Origin: Rhizobacter sp. AJA081-3
GTDB taxonomy: Bacteria; Pseudomonadota; Gammaproteobacteria; Burkholderiales; Burkholderiaceae_C
Direction of reading: 5' to 3'
Length of the DNA stretch: 64,000 bases
Assembly (NCBI RefSeq): GCF_017795745.1
Contig: NZ_CP059067.1
Location: 5,270,001 to 5,334,000 of the forward strand
Shown: positions 6,311-14,862 of the stretch, in pieces
Layout: each line of letters opens with the position of its first letter
How positions within the stretch are numbered: position 1 is the first letter of the stretch
The notes under the pieces: generated by a model
Seen by the model: the letters and a program-made list of their open reading frames with translations, nothing else
Database searches by the model: none
What the model was told of the DNA's origin: nothing
Translations under genes and position numbers: made by a program

Positions 6311-8839
6311 TCAGAAGTCGTAGCGCCCGCCGAGGTAGTAGAAGAGTCGGCTGGAGGTCTCGGTGCCGTTCGGTCCACTGCTCTTGCTGTACTCGCCGCT
6401 GAGCTCCGATTCGATCGACAACTGCTTGAGCGCGCGGTAGGTCACGCGCAAGCCCGGGCTCCAGCGCGAGGTGCGCGCGCCCACCGAGTCGGTCTGCAGG
6501 TAGTACTTCAGCGAGGGCTCGAGCAGCAGCATCTCGGTGACCTGCGACGAGTTGTTGTAGCTCAGCAGCGTGCCGTTGTAGCGGAAGGCGGTGTCGCCGG
6601 CCAGCGTGTAGCTCGTGCCGCGCTGCCACGAGGCGCCGATCACGTGGGTGTCGCGTGCCGAGTACAGGTTGGTGCCGATCACCTGGCCGCCGACCGAGGT
6701 GTTGCGGTTGCGGCCCTGGCCCGGGAACTGGATCGAGGGCACCGGCAGGATGGTGCCGATGTCGGTGAGGCGAATGTCCGCGCCGACCTGCCAGTTCTTG
6801 TTGACCGGGGTGGTGGCGCCGATCAGGCCTTGCGTGGTGTTGGAGGTGGTGCCGCGCACGCGGTCGCGCAGGGCCTCCAGCGTCGTGTTGGCCAGCAGGT
6901 CCTTGAGTCGCGTCGCCAGCAGCACCTGGGTCGGGTCCTGGAAGAACAGCGCGTTGCCCAGCATCAGCAGCGGCGTCTTGCGGCGATCGAACAGCACGTT
7001 GACGACCGAGTTGTCCTCCATCTGCCAGGTGCCTTGCAGCGAGGCGATGTTCAGCCCCTTGATCGCCTCGTCGTAGTCGAGGATGCCGTTGGCCGACACG
7101 CCGCCGCTGAAGAAGCGCATCTCGGTGCCGAAGGCGCTGCGGTCGACTTCGCCATCGATCAGCTGGCGGTTGAAATACAGGCTGCCGCTGATCTGCGTGG
7201 TCAGCGCATCGGCGTCGATCCACACGCCGTAGAAGCTGCGCTTGCTGTCCAGCAGCTTCTCGGCGGGAAGCCCTGCCGCGCCGTTGATGCGCCACTTCGG
7301 CGCGAAGGTGTAGCCGGCCTGCACGCCGTCGTAGCGGCCCAGGATGCCGCCTCCCGTGGGCGACTGCCGGCCGAGCCGCACCTGCGTGCCGGCCGACAGC
7401 GAGCGGTGCTCGAAGTACAGCGCCGACAGCCGGTTCTTGCTCTTGTCGCTGTACTTCAGGTCGGCCGAGTAGGCGTCGCGGAAGACGAAGCGCATGTCGG
7501 TGTCGGCATCGCGGTAGCGCCAGTTCACGTCGACGTTGGTCAGCAGCAGGCTCTGGTCGACGCCGCTGTCGTACAGCGGCTCGCCGAGGATCGGCGGCAG
7601 GCCGCTGATCTGCGAATCCTCGAAGGCCTGCGTGCGGATCTTCGACGCGCCGCCGTAGTAGAACTCCGACACCGAGCCCGCCAGCGTCGAAGTGGGCTCG
7701 ACCGTGGGCTTCGCCTTCTGCTCGACGATGGTCGTCGCCGCGGGCTTGGGTGCCGCTGCCGGCAGCTTCGCCAGCGCTGCGCGCACGCGATCGGCATCCG
7801 CCCCGCTGGGGTAGAGCTGCAGGAAGGTCTCGTACTCGGCACGCGCGCGCACCACGTCGCCGGTCTTCGCGCGGATGTCGCCGGCCAAGGCCTGCGCCTC
7901 GCGGGTCGTGGGGTTGGCCGGCAGGTTGAGCAGCTGGTTGAGCTTGTCGAGCGCGGAGTCGGTATCGCCCTGGGCATCGGCCGACTTGGCGGCCGCCAGC
8001 AGCGCGGCGGCCCGTGTCAGCACCTCGGCCGGTGTGGCCGGCAAGGCGGGCGCCGACCCCGCGGGCTCGGGCGCCGCTGCCACCGGGCCCGGCGCAGGAA
8101 CGGGCGCCACGACCGGGGCTGGAACAGGCGCCGGGGTCGGTGCCGGCGGCGGTGCGAGCACGACGATGGCCGCGCCGGGGAATCGTTTGCTCAGCAACGC
8201 GCGCGCGGACTCCGCCTCGACCAGCGTGTCGAAGTAGCCGAGGTTGACCTCGTAGACCGTCTTGCCGCCGATCTCTCGCTGGCCGGTGAACACCTGGTAG
8301 CGCTGCAGCGCGGCCGGGATCGGCGTGTCGAGCTGGAGGTTCGGGCTGTCGGACTGCTGCAGCGAGATCTGGAACCCCGAGGTCGGCGCGGGCGCCAAGC
8401 GGCCCGACGGCGTGGCCGGAATGGCGCGGCCCAGGCCGATGAGCACCACCTCGATCGTGCGGTCGCCACGGCCCGCGCGCACGCGGAACGGCACCGGCTT
8501 GCCCAGCCGCACCGCCAGCTTGCGGTTGACGTTCTCGCGCCCCGGGCTCTCGTCGGTGACGGTGATGTCGGGCATCGCGCCGCCACCGGCCAGTCGGCGC
8601 TCCGATGGCACCAGGCTGACGTTGTCGCGTGCATTGACGACGTCGAAGACGATCTGCACCGCATCGCCGGACTTCGCGATCAGCGAGCGCCGGTACTGCA
8701 CCGGCGTCACGAAACGCACCTGCAGCACGGCGTTGTCGCCCTCACGGCGGAAGTCGACGTCGTCGATCAGCTGGGCATGGGCGGTGGAAGCAGCCGTCAG
8801 GACGAAAGGCACGACGAGGTGCCGAAGAGAGATGCTCAC
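6311..8839 (-). CDS. Large outer-membrane beta-barrel protein with TPR/SPOR-like N-terminus
   Basis: An 842-residue exported protein. A signal peptide (ends near AHAQ) is followed by an AMIN-like beta region, a SPOR-like segment (YEVNLGYFDTLVEAESARALLSKRFPG is its core), a Pro-rich linker, a short TPR region, and from about residue 390 a long run of alternating amphipathic strands ending in YYLGGRYDF, a typical terminal aromatic of outer-membrane barrels. Its roughly 450-residue barrel is large enough to house a cytochrome, as MtrB-type porins do, though I see no MtrB motifs. The start is GTG at 8839, three bases after the stop of the 35-haem cytochrome gene, so the two are probably translationally coupled. 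Its place in the operon makes it the candidate sleeve for electron passage through the outer membrane. Confidence 0.8.
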   Translation of the reverse strand: MSISLRHLVVPFVLTAASTAHAQLIDDVDFRREGDNAVLQVRFVTPVQYRRSLIAKSGDAVQIVFDVVNARDNVSLVPSERRLAGGGAMPDITVTDESPGRENVNRKLAVRLGKPVPFRVRAGRGDRTIEVVLIGLGRAIPATPSGRLAPAPTSGFQISLQQSDSPNLQLDTPIPAALQRYQVFTGQREIGGKTVYEVNLGYFDTLVEAESARALLSKRFPGAAIVVLAPPPAPTPAPVPAPVVAPVPAPGPVAAAPEPAGSAPALPATPAEVLTRAAALLAAAKSADAQGDTDSALDKLNQLLNLPANPTTREAQALAGDIRAKTGDVVRARAEYETFLQLYPSGADADRVRAALAKLPAAAPKPAATTIVEQKAKPTVEPTSTLAGSVSEFYYGGASKIRTQAFEDSQISGLPPILGEPLYDSGVDQSLLLTNVDVNWRYRDADTDMRFVFRDAYSADLKYSDKSKNRLSALYFEHRSLSAGTQVRLGRQSPTGGGILGRYDGVQAGYTFAPKWRINGAAGLPAEKLLDSKRSFYGVWIDADALTTQISGSLYFNRQLIDGEVDRSAFGTEMRFFSGGVSANGILDYDEAIKGLNIASLQGTWQMEDNSVVNVLFDRRKTPLLMLGNALFFQDPTQVLLATRLKDLLANTTLEALRDRVRGTTSNTTQGLIGATTPVNKNWQVGADIRLTDIGTILPVPSIQFPGQGRNRNTSVGGQVIGTNLYSARDTHVIGASWQRGTSYTLAGDTAFRYNGTLLSYNNSSQVTEMLLLEPSLKYYLQTDSVGARTSRWSPGLRVTYRALKQLSIESELSGEYSKSSGPNGTETSSRLFYYLGGRYDF

Positions 8840-8842
8840 CGT

Positions 8843-11794
8843 TCAATCCCAGTTCGAGTAGGTGGACCCGCGCGTGCCCAGGGGCCGGTGGCAACCGGAC
8901 TCGGAGCAGTCGATCGCCGGAGGTGTCTTGCGCTCGTGCGTCAGTGACTTCTTCTCCATGCTGCCCAGGAAGGCCGTTCCAGTGGCGTGGCAGCCCTTGC
9001 ACCAGCCGGCGCCGCCGCCCTGGCTGCCGTTGTGGTTCATGGTCGTCGTGCCCCAGGTGGTCGTGCTTCGGTGGCAGGCGTTGCAGTCCATCGCCGCGCC
9101 GTTGAGCAGCTGCGTCGCCTCCGGGATGTGGTTGGTCGGCTTGGCCAGCGCGCCCGTCGTGCCTTCGCCGGTGTAGGCACCGTTGTGGCAGGTCTTGCAG
9201 GTCGTCGCCGTGACCACGGTGTGGTTCATCGTCAGCGCCGTCGTCCACGAGGCCTGCGAGCGATGGCAGGAGTCGCACTTGGTCGGCCCGGTGGTCACCG
9301 GGATGTGCGTGGTCGTCTTGCCGCGCGCGGCCGAGCCGTTGTGGCAGTTGTCGCAGGTGCCCGTGCCCACCGCGTTGGCCGCCGAGTGCGCGAAGGTCAC
9401 CGTTCCCCAGCTGGCGGTGGACTTGTGGCAGCTCTCGCACACCGTCACGCCGGCGTGGGTGGCGTTGTTGGGCTTGGCCACGGCCGGCGGGTAGCTGCCG
9501 GTGTGGCAGCTCGCGCACTGCGTGCTCACCGACACCGAGGCATGGAAGCGGGCACCGCTCCACGCCGTGTAGCCCTGCTTGTGGCAGCTGTCGCAGTTGG
9601 TGATCGCCACGCCGGTCAGCGTCTGGTACGGGATGTGGGTCACCGTGCGTCCGTCGGCGGGCGGGAAGGCGCCGCTGTGGCAGCTCGAACACTGGTTGGT
9701 GACGACGACCTGCGAGTGGTTGAAGGTCGTCGGCCTCCAGGTGGTGACGTTGTGGCAGCTGCGGCAGTTGGTGGCGCCCACGGGCACGTGCGTGGCCGAC
9801 TTGCCCGTCGCGGTGCTGCCGTTGTGGCAGGTGGTGCAGTTGGTCGCCGTGGTGAAGGTGCTGTGGTCGACCCGGGCCGAGGCCCAGCTGGTGGTCGACT
9901 TGTGGCAGCTCTCGCACACCGTCACGCCGGCATGGATGGCGGTGTTGGGCTTGCCCACGGCGGGCGCGAAGCCGCCGGTGTGGCAGCTCGCGCACTGCGT
10001 GCTCACGCTGATCGAGGCATGGAAGCGGGCGCCAGTCCAGGCCGTGTAGCCCTGCTTGTGGCAGCTGTCGCAGTTGGTGATCGCCACGCCGGTCAACGTC
10101 TGGTACGGGATGTGAGTCACCGTGCGTCCATCGGCCGGCGGGAAGGCGCCGCTGTGGCAGCTCGAACACTGGTTGGTGACGGCCACCTGCGAGTGGTTGA
10201 AGGTCGTCGGCTTCCAGGTCGTCACGCTGTGGCAGCTGCGGCAGTTGGTCGCACCGACCGGCACGTGCGTGGCCGACTTGCCGGTGGCGGCGCTGCCGTT
10301 GTGGCAGGTGGTGCAGTTGGTCGCCGTGGTGAAGGTGCTGTGGTCGACCCGGGCCGAGGCCCAGCTGGAGGTCGACTTGTGGCAGCTCTCGCACACCGTC
10401 ACGCCGGCGTGGATGGCGGTGTTGGGCTTGCCCACGGCGGGCGCGAAGCCGCCGGTGTGGCAGCTCGCGCACTGCGTGCTCACGCTGATCGAGGCGTGGA
10501 AGCGGGCGCCGCTCCACGCCGTGTAGCCCTGCTTGTGGCAGCTGTCGCAGTTGGTGATCGCCACGCCGCTGAGCGTCTGGTACGGGATGTGGGTGGCGCC
10601 GCGCCCGTCGGCCGGCGGGAAGGCGCCGCTGTGGCAACTCGAGCACTGGTTGGTGACGGCGACTTGCGAATGGTTGAAGCTGGTCGGCTTCCAGGTCGAC
10701 ACGCTGTGGCAGCTCACGCAGTTGGTGGCCGCGACGGGTACGTGCGTGGCCGACTTGCCGGTGGCGGTGCTGCCGTTGTGGCAGGTCGTGCAGTTGGTCG
10801 CGGCGGTGAAGGTCCCGTGGTCGACCTTCGCGCCGGCCCAGCTCGTCGTCGACTTGTGGCAGGTCTCGCACACCGTCACGCCGGCATGGATGGCGGTGTT
10901 GGGTTTGCCCACGGCACGCGCAAATCCGCCGGTGTGGCAGCTCGCGCATTGCGTGCTCACCGACACCGAGGCATGGAAGCGCGCAGGTGTCCACGACGAG
11001 AAGCCGCTCTTGTGGCAGCTGTCGCAGTTGGTGATGGCCGCACCGGCCAGCGACTGGTACGGGATGTGGTTCGCGTTGCGCCCGTCGGCCGGCGGGAAGC
11101 CGCCGCTGTGGCAGCTGGCGCACTGGTTGGCCACCACCATCTGCGTGTGGTTGAAGCTGCTGGGCCTCCAGGAGCCGCCGGTGCGGTGGCAGGCATCGCA
11201 GCTCTGGCTGCCCACGGGCACGTGGGTCGCCGACTTGCCGGTGGCGCGCGATCCGTTGTGGCAAGTCGCGCAGGTGCCCGGCGTGACCCCGCTGTGGTCG
11301 AAGCCCGAGGCCGGCGTCCAGCCGCTGGTCTTGTGGCAGATGTCGCACGAGGCGGTGGTCTGGACGTGGCCGCTGTTCTTGCCCGGCGCCATGCTGCCGT
11401 TGTGGCAGCTCGTGCAGCCGCCCGGGCTCACGCCCACGTGGTTGAACTTGGCGCCTGTGTAGCTCTGCGTGCCATGGCAGGTGTCACAGGCCTGCTGGGT
11501 GGGGAAGTGGTTCTGGTTCTTGACGACGTTGTTGCGCGACCAGCGTGTGCCGGACACGTGGCAGCTCGCGCAGTCACGCGGCGTGCCCTTGAAGACGCCG
11601 CCGATGTGGCACGACTCGCAACGCTCGTTGGCGTGCTGGCCGGTCAGCGCGAAGCCCGTCTTGATGTGCTCGAAGCTGCGCGTGGCCGGCGCGCCCTGCG
11701 CCATGGCGAGGGAACTGCCGGTCAGCAGCAGCAACAGCAGCCAGCGGCGCAGCAGCGCGGCCAGCGGCCAGTCCAGGGCGGGGCGGTGTGTCAT
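8843..11794 (-). CDS. 35-haem c-type cytochrome
   Basis: This 983-residue exported protein has an N-terminal signal segment (about residues 14-34, ending SLAMAQ) and, by my count, 34 CXXCH haem-binding motifs plus one CX4CH (CSESGCH) near the C-terminus. The central part is made of near-identical six-haem modules of about 159 residues. The protein is rich in Ser, Thr, Asn and Gly and low in charge, unlike the Lys-rich 24-haem neighbour, which suits exposure at or beyond the outer membrane. No lipobox is seen. The start at 11794 overlaps the upstream stop (ATGA at 11791-11794); an in-frame ATG at 11803 is less likely. It would form a long haem wire. Substrate or acceptor is unknown. Confidence 0.92.
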   Translation of the reverse strand: MTHRPALDWPLAALLRRWLLLLLLTGSSLAMAQGAPATRSFEHIKTGFALTGQHANERCESCHIGGVFKGTPRDCASCHVSGTRWSRNNVVKNQNHFPTQQACDTCHGTQSYTGAKFNHVGVSPGGCTSCHNGSMAPGKNSGHVQTTASCDICHKTSGWTPASGFDHSGVTPGTCATCHNGSRATGKSATHVPVGSQSCDACHRTGGSWRPSSFNHTQMVVANQCASCHSGGFPPADGRNANHIPYQSLAGAAITNCDSCHKSGFSSWTPARFHASVSVSTQCASCHTGGFARAVGKPNTAIHAGVTVCETCHKSTTSWAGAKVDHGTFTAATNCTTCHNGSTATGKSATHVPVAATNCVSCHSVSTWKPTSFNHSQVAVTNQCSSCHSGAFPPADGRGATHIPYQTLSGVAITNCDSCHKQGYTAWSGARFHASISVSTQCASCHTGGFAPAVGKPNTAIHAGVTVCESCHKSTSSWASARVDHSTFTTATNCTTCHNGSAATGKSATHVPVGATNCRSCHSVTTWKPTTFNHSQVAVTNQCSSCHSGAFPPADGRTVTHIPYQTLTGVAITNCDSCHKQGYTAWTGARFHASISVSTQCASCHTGGFAPAVGKPNTAIHAGVTVCESCHKSTTSWASARVDHSTFTTATNCTTCHNGSTATGKSATHVPVGATNCRSCHNVTTWRPTTFNHSQVVVTNQCSSCHSGAFPPADGRTVTHIPYQTLTGVAITNCDSCHKQGYTAWSGARFHASVSVSTQCASCHTGSYPPAVAKPNNATHAGVTVCESCHKSTASWGTVTFAHSAANAVGTGTCDNCHNGSAARGKTTTHIPVTTGPTKCDSCHRSQASWTTALTMNHTVVTATTCKTCHNGAYTGEGTTGALAKPTNHIPEATQLLNGAAMDCNACHRSTTTWGTTTMNHNGSQGGGAGWCKGCHATGTAFLGSMEKKSLTHERKTPPAIDCSESGCHRPLGTRGSTYSNWD
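9600..11110 (-). repeat. Tandem in-gene repeats of a six-haem module
   Basis: Inside the 35-haem gene, blocks of about 476-480 bp recur nearly unchanged. The marker GGATGTG before a C-rich CCGTCGG/CCATCGG stretch appears near 9630, 10110, 10587 and 11063. Each block codes for six haem motifs in the order NQCSSCH, NCDSCHKQG, TQCASCHTGG, VCESCHKST, NCTTCHNGS and NCRSCH. High DNA identity between blocks points to recent duplication or gene conversion. Confidence 0.85.
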
Positions 11795-13692
11795 TGCAGC
11801 CATCCATTCGAGCCCGGGCGCTCGGCTGGCCGCGTGAAGCGGCTGGCCCGTCCCAGCAGGGCAGCGACCTGCGTCGCGGTCGTCTCCGCGTCGGGCGTGG
11901 CAGAGCCGCGCAGCACCCGGTTGGAGACCTTCTTCCAGTTGTCGGTCACGTGGCACTGTTCGCAGCGCGCGCCGAAGCTTCCGTCGTGCACGTCGTCCTT
12001 GCGGTGGCAGGACAGGCAGTCGCTGCCCAGCGCCGCGAAGTCGCGGCCGGCCGGTGCGGCCTTGACGTGGCAGGCATCGCAGGCCAGCTTGCGATGCGCG
12101 CCGTCGAGCTTGTACTTGCTGCGGCGGTCGTGGTCGAAGTCCCAGATCGCCCAGCTGCGCGCGTTGTGGCAGCTCTCGCACTTCACGCCGAAGACGAGCT
12201 TGTGCTTGTCTTCCTTCTTGTGGCAGCCGTAGCACTCGCGCGACGCATCCTTGTAGCGCGGCGTCGTGTGGCAGTCCTTGCAGGCCGCCTTCAGGTGCTT
12301 GCCCACCAGCGGGTAACGCGTCTTGTCGTGGTCGAAGCCGGGGACCTTCCAGTCGCGGTCCGTGTGGCAGGTCTCGCATGCCTTGCCTTCCTGGCCCTCG
12401 TGCTTGTCGTCCTTCTTGTGGCAGCCGTAGCACTCGAGCGGCGTCTTGCGCATGCTCTTGAGGTCCTTGTGGCAGGCGTCGCACTTGAGCTTCGGCGCGG
12501 CATGCGCATTGCGCAGCTTGAACTTGGTCTTGTCGTGATCGAAGCGGCCCTTGGTCGTCTTCCAGTCACGCTCGCCATGGCAGTCGCCGCAGGCTTCGCC
12601 CAGCGTGCCCTCGTGCTTGTCTTCCTTCTTGTGGCAGCCGATGCACTGCTTGGGCGCTTCCTTGAACATCTTGCTCTTGTGGCAGGCGTCGCATTTCGCG
12701 TCGGCATGCTTGCCCAGCAGCGGGAAGTCGGTCTTGTCGTGGTCGAACTTGGCCTTTTCCTTCCAGTCCTTCTCCGTGTGGCAGGCGCCGCAGTCCTTGC
12801 CCAGCGTTTCCTTGTGCTTGTCGTCCTTCTTGTGGCAGCTGTAGCAGTCGTTGGGCGTCTTGACCTTGTAGAGGTGGCCGGTGTGGCAGTCGCCGCACTT
12901 GGTCTTCACGTGCTTGCCGCGCAGCACGTACTTGGTGTCGGTGTCGTGGTTGAAGGTCGAGGGCTTCCACGCCTTGGCGTTGTGGCAGCTGTCGCACTTC
13001 TCGCCGAACTGGCCCTTGTGCCCCTTGGTGCCGTCATCGTCCTTCTTGTGGCAGCCGACGCAGGTGCGTGGCGCATTCTTGTAGTCCTTGGTCTTGTGGC
13101 AGTCGGCGCACTTGGTGTCGACGTGCTTGCCCTCGAGCGCGAAGCGCGTCTTGTCGTGGTCGAACTTCGCTTCCTTCCAGTTGTTCTCGGTGTGGCAGTC
13201 GGCGCACTTCGGCCCGAGCGCGCCCTTGTGCACGTCGTCCTTCTTGTGGCATGCGTTGCAGTCCGTCGAGGCGGCGCGCCACTTCTTCGCCGGCTCGTGG
13301 CACTTGTCGCACTCGGTCTTGACGTGCTTGCCGCGTAGCGCGTAGTCGGTCAGGTTGTGGTCGAAGCGCTGCTTGTCGAGCTCGACGATCTTCGCGTCGC
13401 GGCCCTTGTGGTCGGTGTGGCACTCGTTGCAGGCCTGTGGCTTCATCCGGCCGTGGTAGCCGGCCTTGGCGCGCACGTCCTGGCCGACGTCCTTATGGCA
13501 GTCCATGCAGAGCCGATCCTGTGCGGCGCGATCGAACTTGACGTGGCAGGCCTTGCAGTCGTCGTCCCACTTCAGGTGACCCTGGATCAGCTTGCCCGGC
13601 GACAGCACCGATTCGATCGATTGCGCCCGTGCCGCCGCAGCCCACCCAACCGCCAGCGCGAAAGAGAGCGCCAGAAGGGCGAGCCAACGCAT
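11791..13692 (-). CDS. 24-haem c-type cytochrome
   Basis: A 633-residue periplasmic protein. It has a clear signal peptide (MRWLALLALSFALAVGW... cut near ARAQ) and, by my count, 24 CXXCH motifs. These recur in three-haem units of about 65 residues with the signature CxGCHKKDDKH, then LGxxCxxCHxxxxWK, then KFDHDKTxFxLxGKH. The protein is very rich in Lys, Asp and His, as expected for a soluble periplasmic haem wire. The last 45 residues have no haem motif. The start at 13692 is the ATG in front of the signal peptide; the frame extends to 13743 without a better start. The gene ends in an ATGA overlap with the 35-haem gene, so the two are made together and should act in series. Confidence 0.92.
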   Translation of the reverse strand: MRWLALLALSFALAVGWAAAARAQSIESVLSPGKLIQGHLKWDDDCKACHVKFDRAAQDRLCMDCHKDVGQDVRAKAGYHGRMKPQACNECHTDHKGRDAKIVELDKQRFDHNLTDYALRGKHVKTECDKCHEPAKKWRAASTDCNACHKKDDVHKGALGPKCADCHTENNWKEAKFDHDKTRFALEGKHVDTKCADCHKTKDYKNAPRTCVGCHKKDDDGTKGHKGQFGEKCDSCHNAKAWKPSTFNHDTDTKYVLRGKHVKTKCGDCHTGHLYKVKTPNDCYSCHKKDDKHKETLGKDCGACHTEKDWKEKAKFDHDKTDFPLLGKHADAKCDACHKSKMFKEAPKQCIGCHKKEDKHEGTLGEACGDCHGERDWKTTKGRFDHDKTKFKLRNAHAAPKLKCDACHKDLKSMRKTPLECYGCHKKDDKHEGQEGKACETCHTDRDWKVPGFDHDKTRYPLVGKHLKAACKDCHTTPRYKDASRECYGCHKKEDKHKLVFGVKCESCHNARSWAIWDFDHDRRSKYKLDGAHRKLACDACHVKAAPAGRDFAALGSDCLSCHRKDDVHDGSFGARCEQCHVTDNWKKVSNRVLRGSATPDAETTATQVAALLGRASRFTRPAERPGSNGWLQ

Positions 13693-13756
13693 CACCGGCG
13701 TGAGGCCGGTGGTCGCTCGTGCAGGGGCCGTCCATGGCACCAAACCGGTCTCTCGG

Positions 13757-14653
13757 TCAGTAGGCGTGCACGGCGATCACGTGCACCACCGAACTGATCA
13801 CCAGGATGTAGATGAAGGGAACGTGCACCACGTGCCACAGCGCGAACAGCCGCTCGTACGCGGTGAACTGGGCCACCCGCACCACGTTGGCGAGATAGCG
13901 CCGCACGAGCTTGCGCGCGAGATAGCGGCGCCGCGACAGGTCTTCGGCGCTCCAGTGCCGGCGCCGCGCGAGCTGGATCAGCGGATGGCGCAACCCGGCC
14001 ACGCACTGCCAATAGACGATCCACATCTGCACCGGAAGCACGAACACCTGTTGCAGCCAGGTGCTCCAGTTCGCCGTGGCGCCCAGCTGGGACTCGGAGA
14101 ATGCCAGCAGGCGAGCTTCGACCTCCGGAGCGAAGTGAAGCCGCGAGCGCGCCTCGGATTCGTCGAGTCCGGCGCGCGACTGAAGCTGCTGAAGGTTCAG
14201 CTTCTGCCCGGACAGGCCGCGATGCACGCGCAGGTAGATGAACCGGCCGACGACGCCGCTGCCGGCCACCAGCAGCATGCTGTACAGCGCTACCGCGGCA
14301 TTGAGCGAGCCGACCTTGAACGTCGAGTGGATCAGGATCAGCAGCGGCCCGCCGATGCCCATGATCATGTGGGCAAGGAACCACCACTTCACCTTGCCCA
14401 GGCGATGCAGCGGCCGCACGTACTTGCGCAGCGGGTAGCTGAACAGGGTCAGCATCATCACGCCGCCGGCCACGCCCAGCCAGTAGCCGATGTCGTCGCC
14501 CGCCTTGAAGTAGTCCTGACGCGTGAGCAGCCAGGCGCCACCGACGAGTGCACCGATCAGCAGGTAGATCCAGAGGTCGCTCGACGAGTGATGCCGCGGG
14601 CTCGCCTTCGCTTGCGCCGGGGCGGGCATGGTGGCTTCCAGGGTGCTGCTCAT
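13757..14653 (-). CDS. Two-haem cytochrome b-like membrane protein
   Basis: A 298-residue inner-membrane protein with about five or six hydrophobic helices (roughly 27-43, 56-72, 92-110, 118-137, 200-219 and 270-295). Two helices each carry two histidines exactly 14 residues apart, H95/H109 and H277/H291, the arrangement that binds two stacked b haems in cytochromes b and ferric-reductase-like proteins. As first gene of the operon, it is the likely link between the quinone pool, or the Fe-S/FAD oxidoreductase, and the periplasmic 24-haem protein. The start is ATG at 14653; an internal ATG at 14629 is possible. I do not recognise the family from sequence alone, so cytochrome b is inferred from the histidine spacing. 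Confidence 0.7.
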   Translation of the reverse strand: MSSTLEATMPAPAQAKASPRHHSSSDLWIYLLIGALVGGAWLLTRQDYFKAGDDIGYWLGVAGGVMMLTLFSYPLRKYVRPLHRLGKVKWWFLAHMIMGIGGPLLILIHSTFKVGSLNAAVALYSMLLVAGSGVVGRFIYLRVHRGLSGQKLNLQQLQSRAGLDESEARSRLHFAPEVEARLLAFSESQLGATANWSTWLQQVFVLPVQMWIVYWQCVAGLRHPLIQLARRRHWSAEDLSRRRYLARKLVRRYLANVVRVAQFTAYERLFALWHVVHVPFIYILVISSVVHVIAVHAY

Positions 14654-14690
14654 GGGTGGACACGAATCGAGAATTCTTCGGCCGATGCTA

Positions 14691-14705
14691 TGGGAATGCT
14701 TCCCA
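14691..14705. promoter_or_regulatory. TGGGAA-N3-TTCCCA inverted repeat (haem operon promoter region)
   Basis: A perfect 6+3+6 palindrome 38 bases upstream of the cytochrome b-like gene. On the minus strand it directly follows a possible -35 element TTGCAA (14711-14716) and precedes a possible -10 TAGCAT, so a bound protein would block the haem operon promoter. It matches the site in front of the first DUF6502 gene in arm sequence and total length (15 bases). Confidence 0.6.
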
Positions 14706-14778
14706 CATCTTTGCAACATTTCGTGCTGCGCCGCTGCGTTGGGCGTCACTTTTCCGCAGTGCGAGTCGATGCCGAAAT

Positions 14779-14806
14779 GGCCCTCCTGCACAGGTACAGG
14801 AGGGCC
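14779..14806. other. Strong hairpin in divergent intergenic region
   Basis: GGCCCTCCTG and CAGGAGGGCC form a perfect ten-base-pair stem with an eight-base loop. No T-run follows on either strand, so it is not a standard terminator. It sits midway between the divergent haem operon and the first DUF6502 gene. Confidence 0.5.
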
Positions 14807-14862
14807 TCTGCGCGAGCCGGATCCGCCACGTAACAGCCTGTGAGCGCGGCCGCCTTGCGCCG

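Noticed and set aside
9600-11200. Regularly repeated DNA that could be taken for a CRISPR-like or satellite array
   Set aside because: The repeats are about 480 bp, in frame, and code for haem-binding modules of the 35-haem protein. No short direct repeats with spacers and no cas genes are present.
8987-12232. Very long plus-strand open frames opposite the multihaem genes
   Set aside because: They arise because haem motifs and high GC leave few stops in the opposite frames. The products are low-complexity Ala/Arg/Val-rich sequences without motifs, while the minus strand has dozens of CXXCH motifs and signal peptides.
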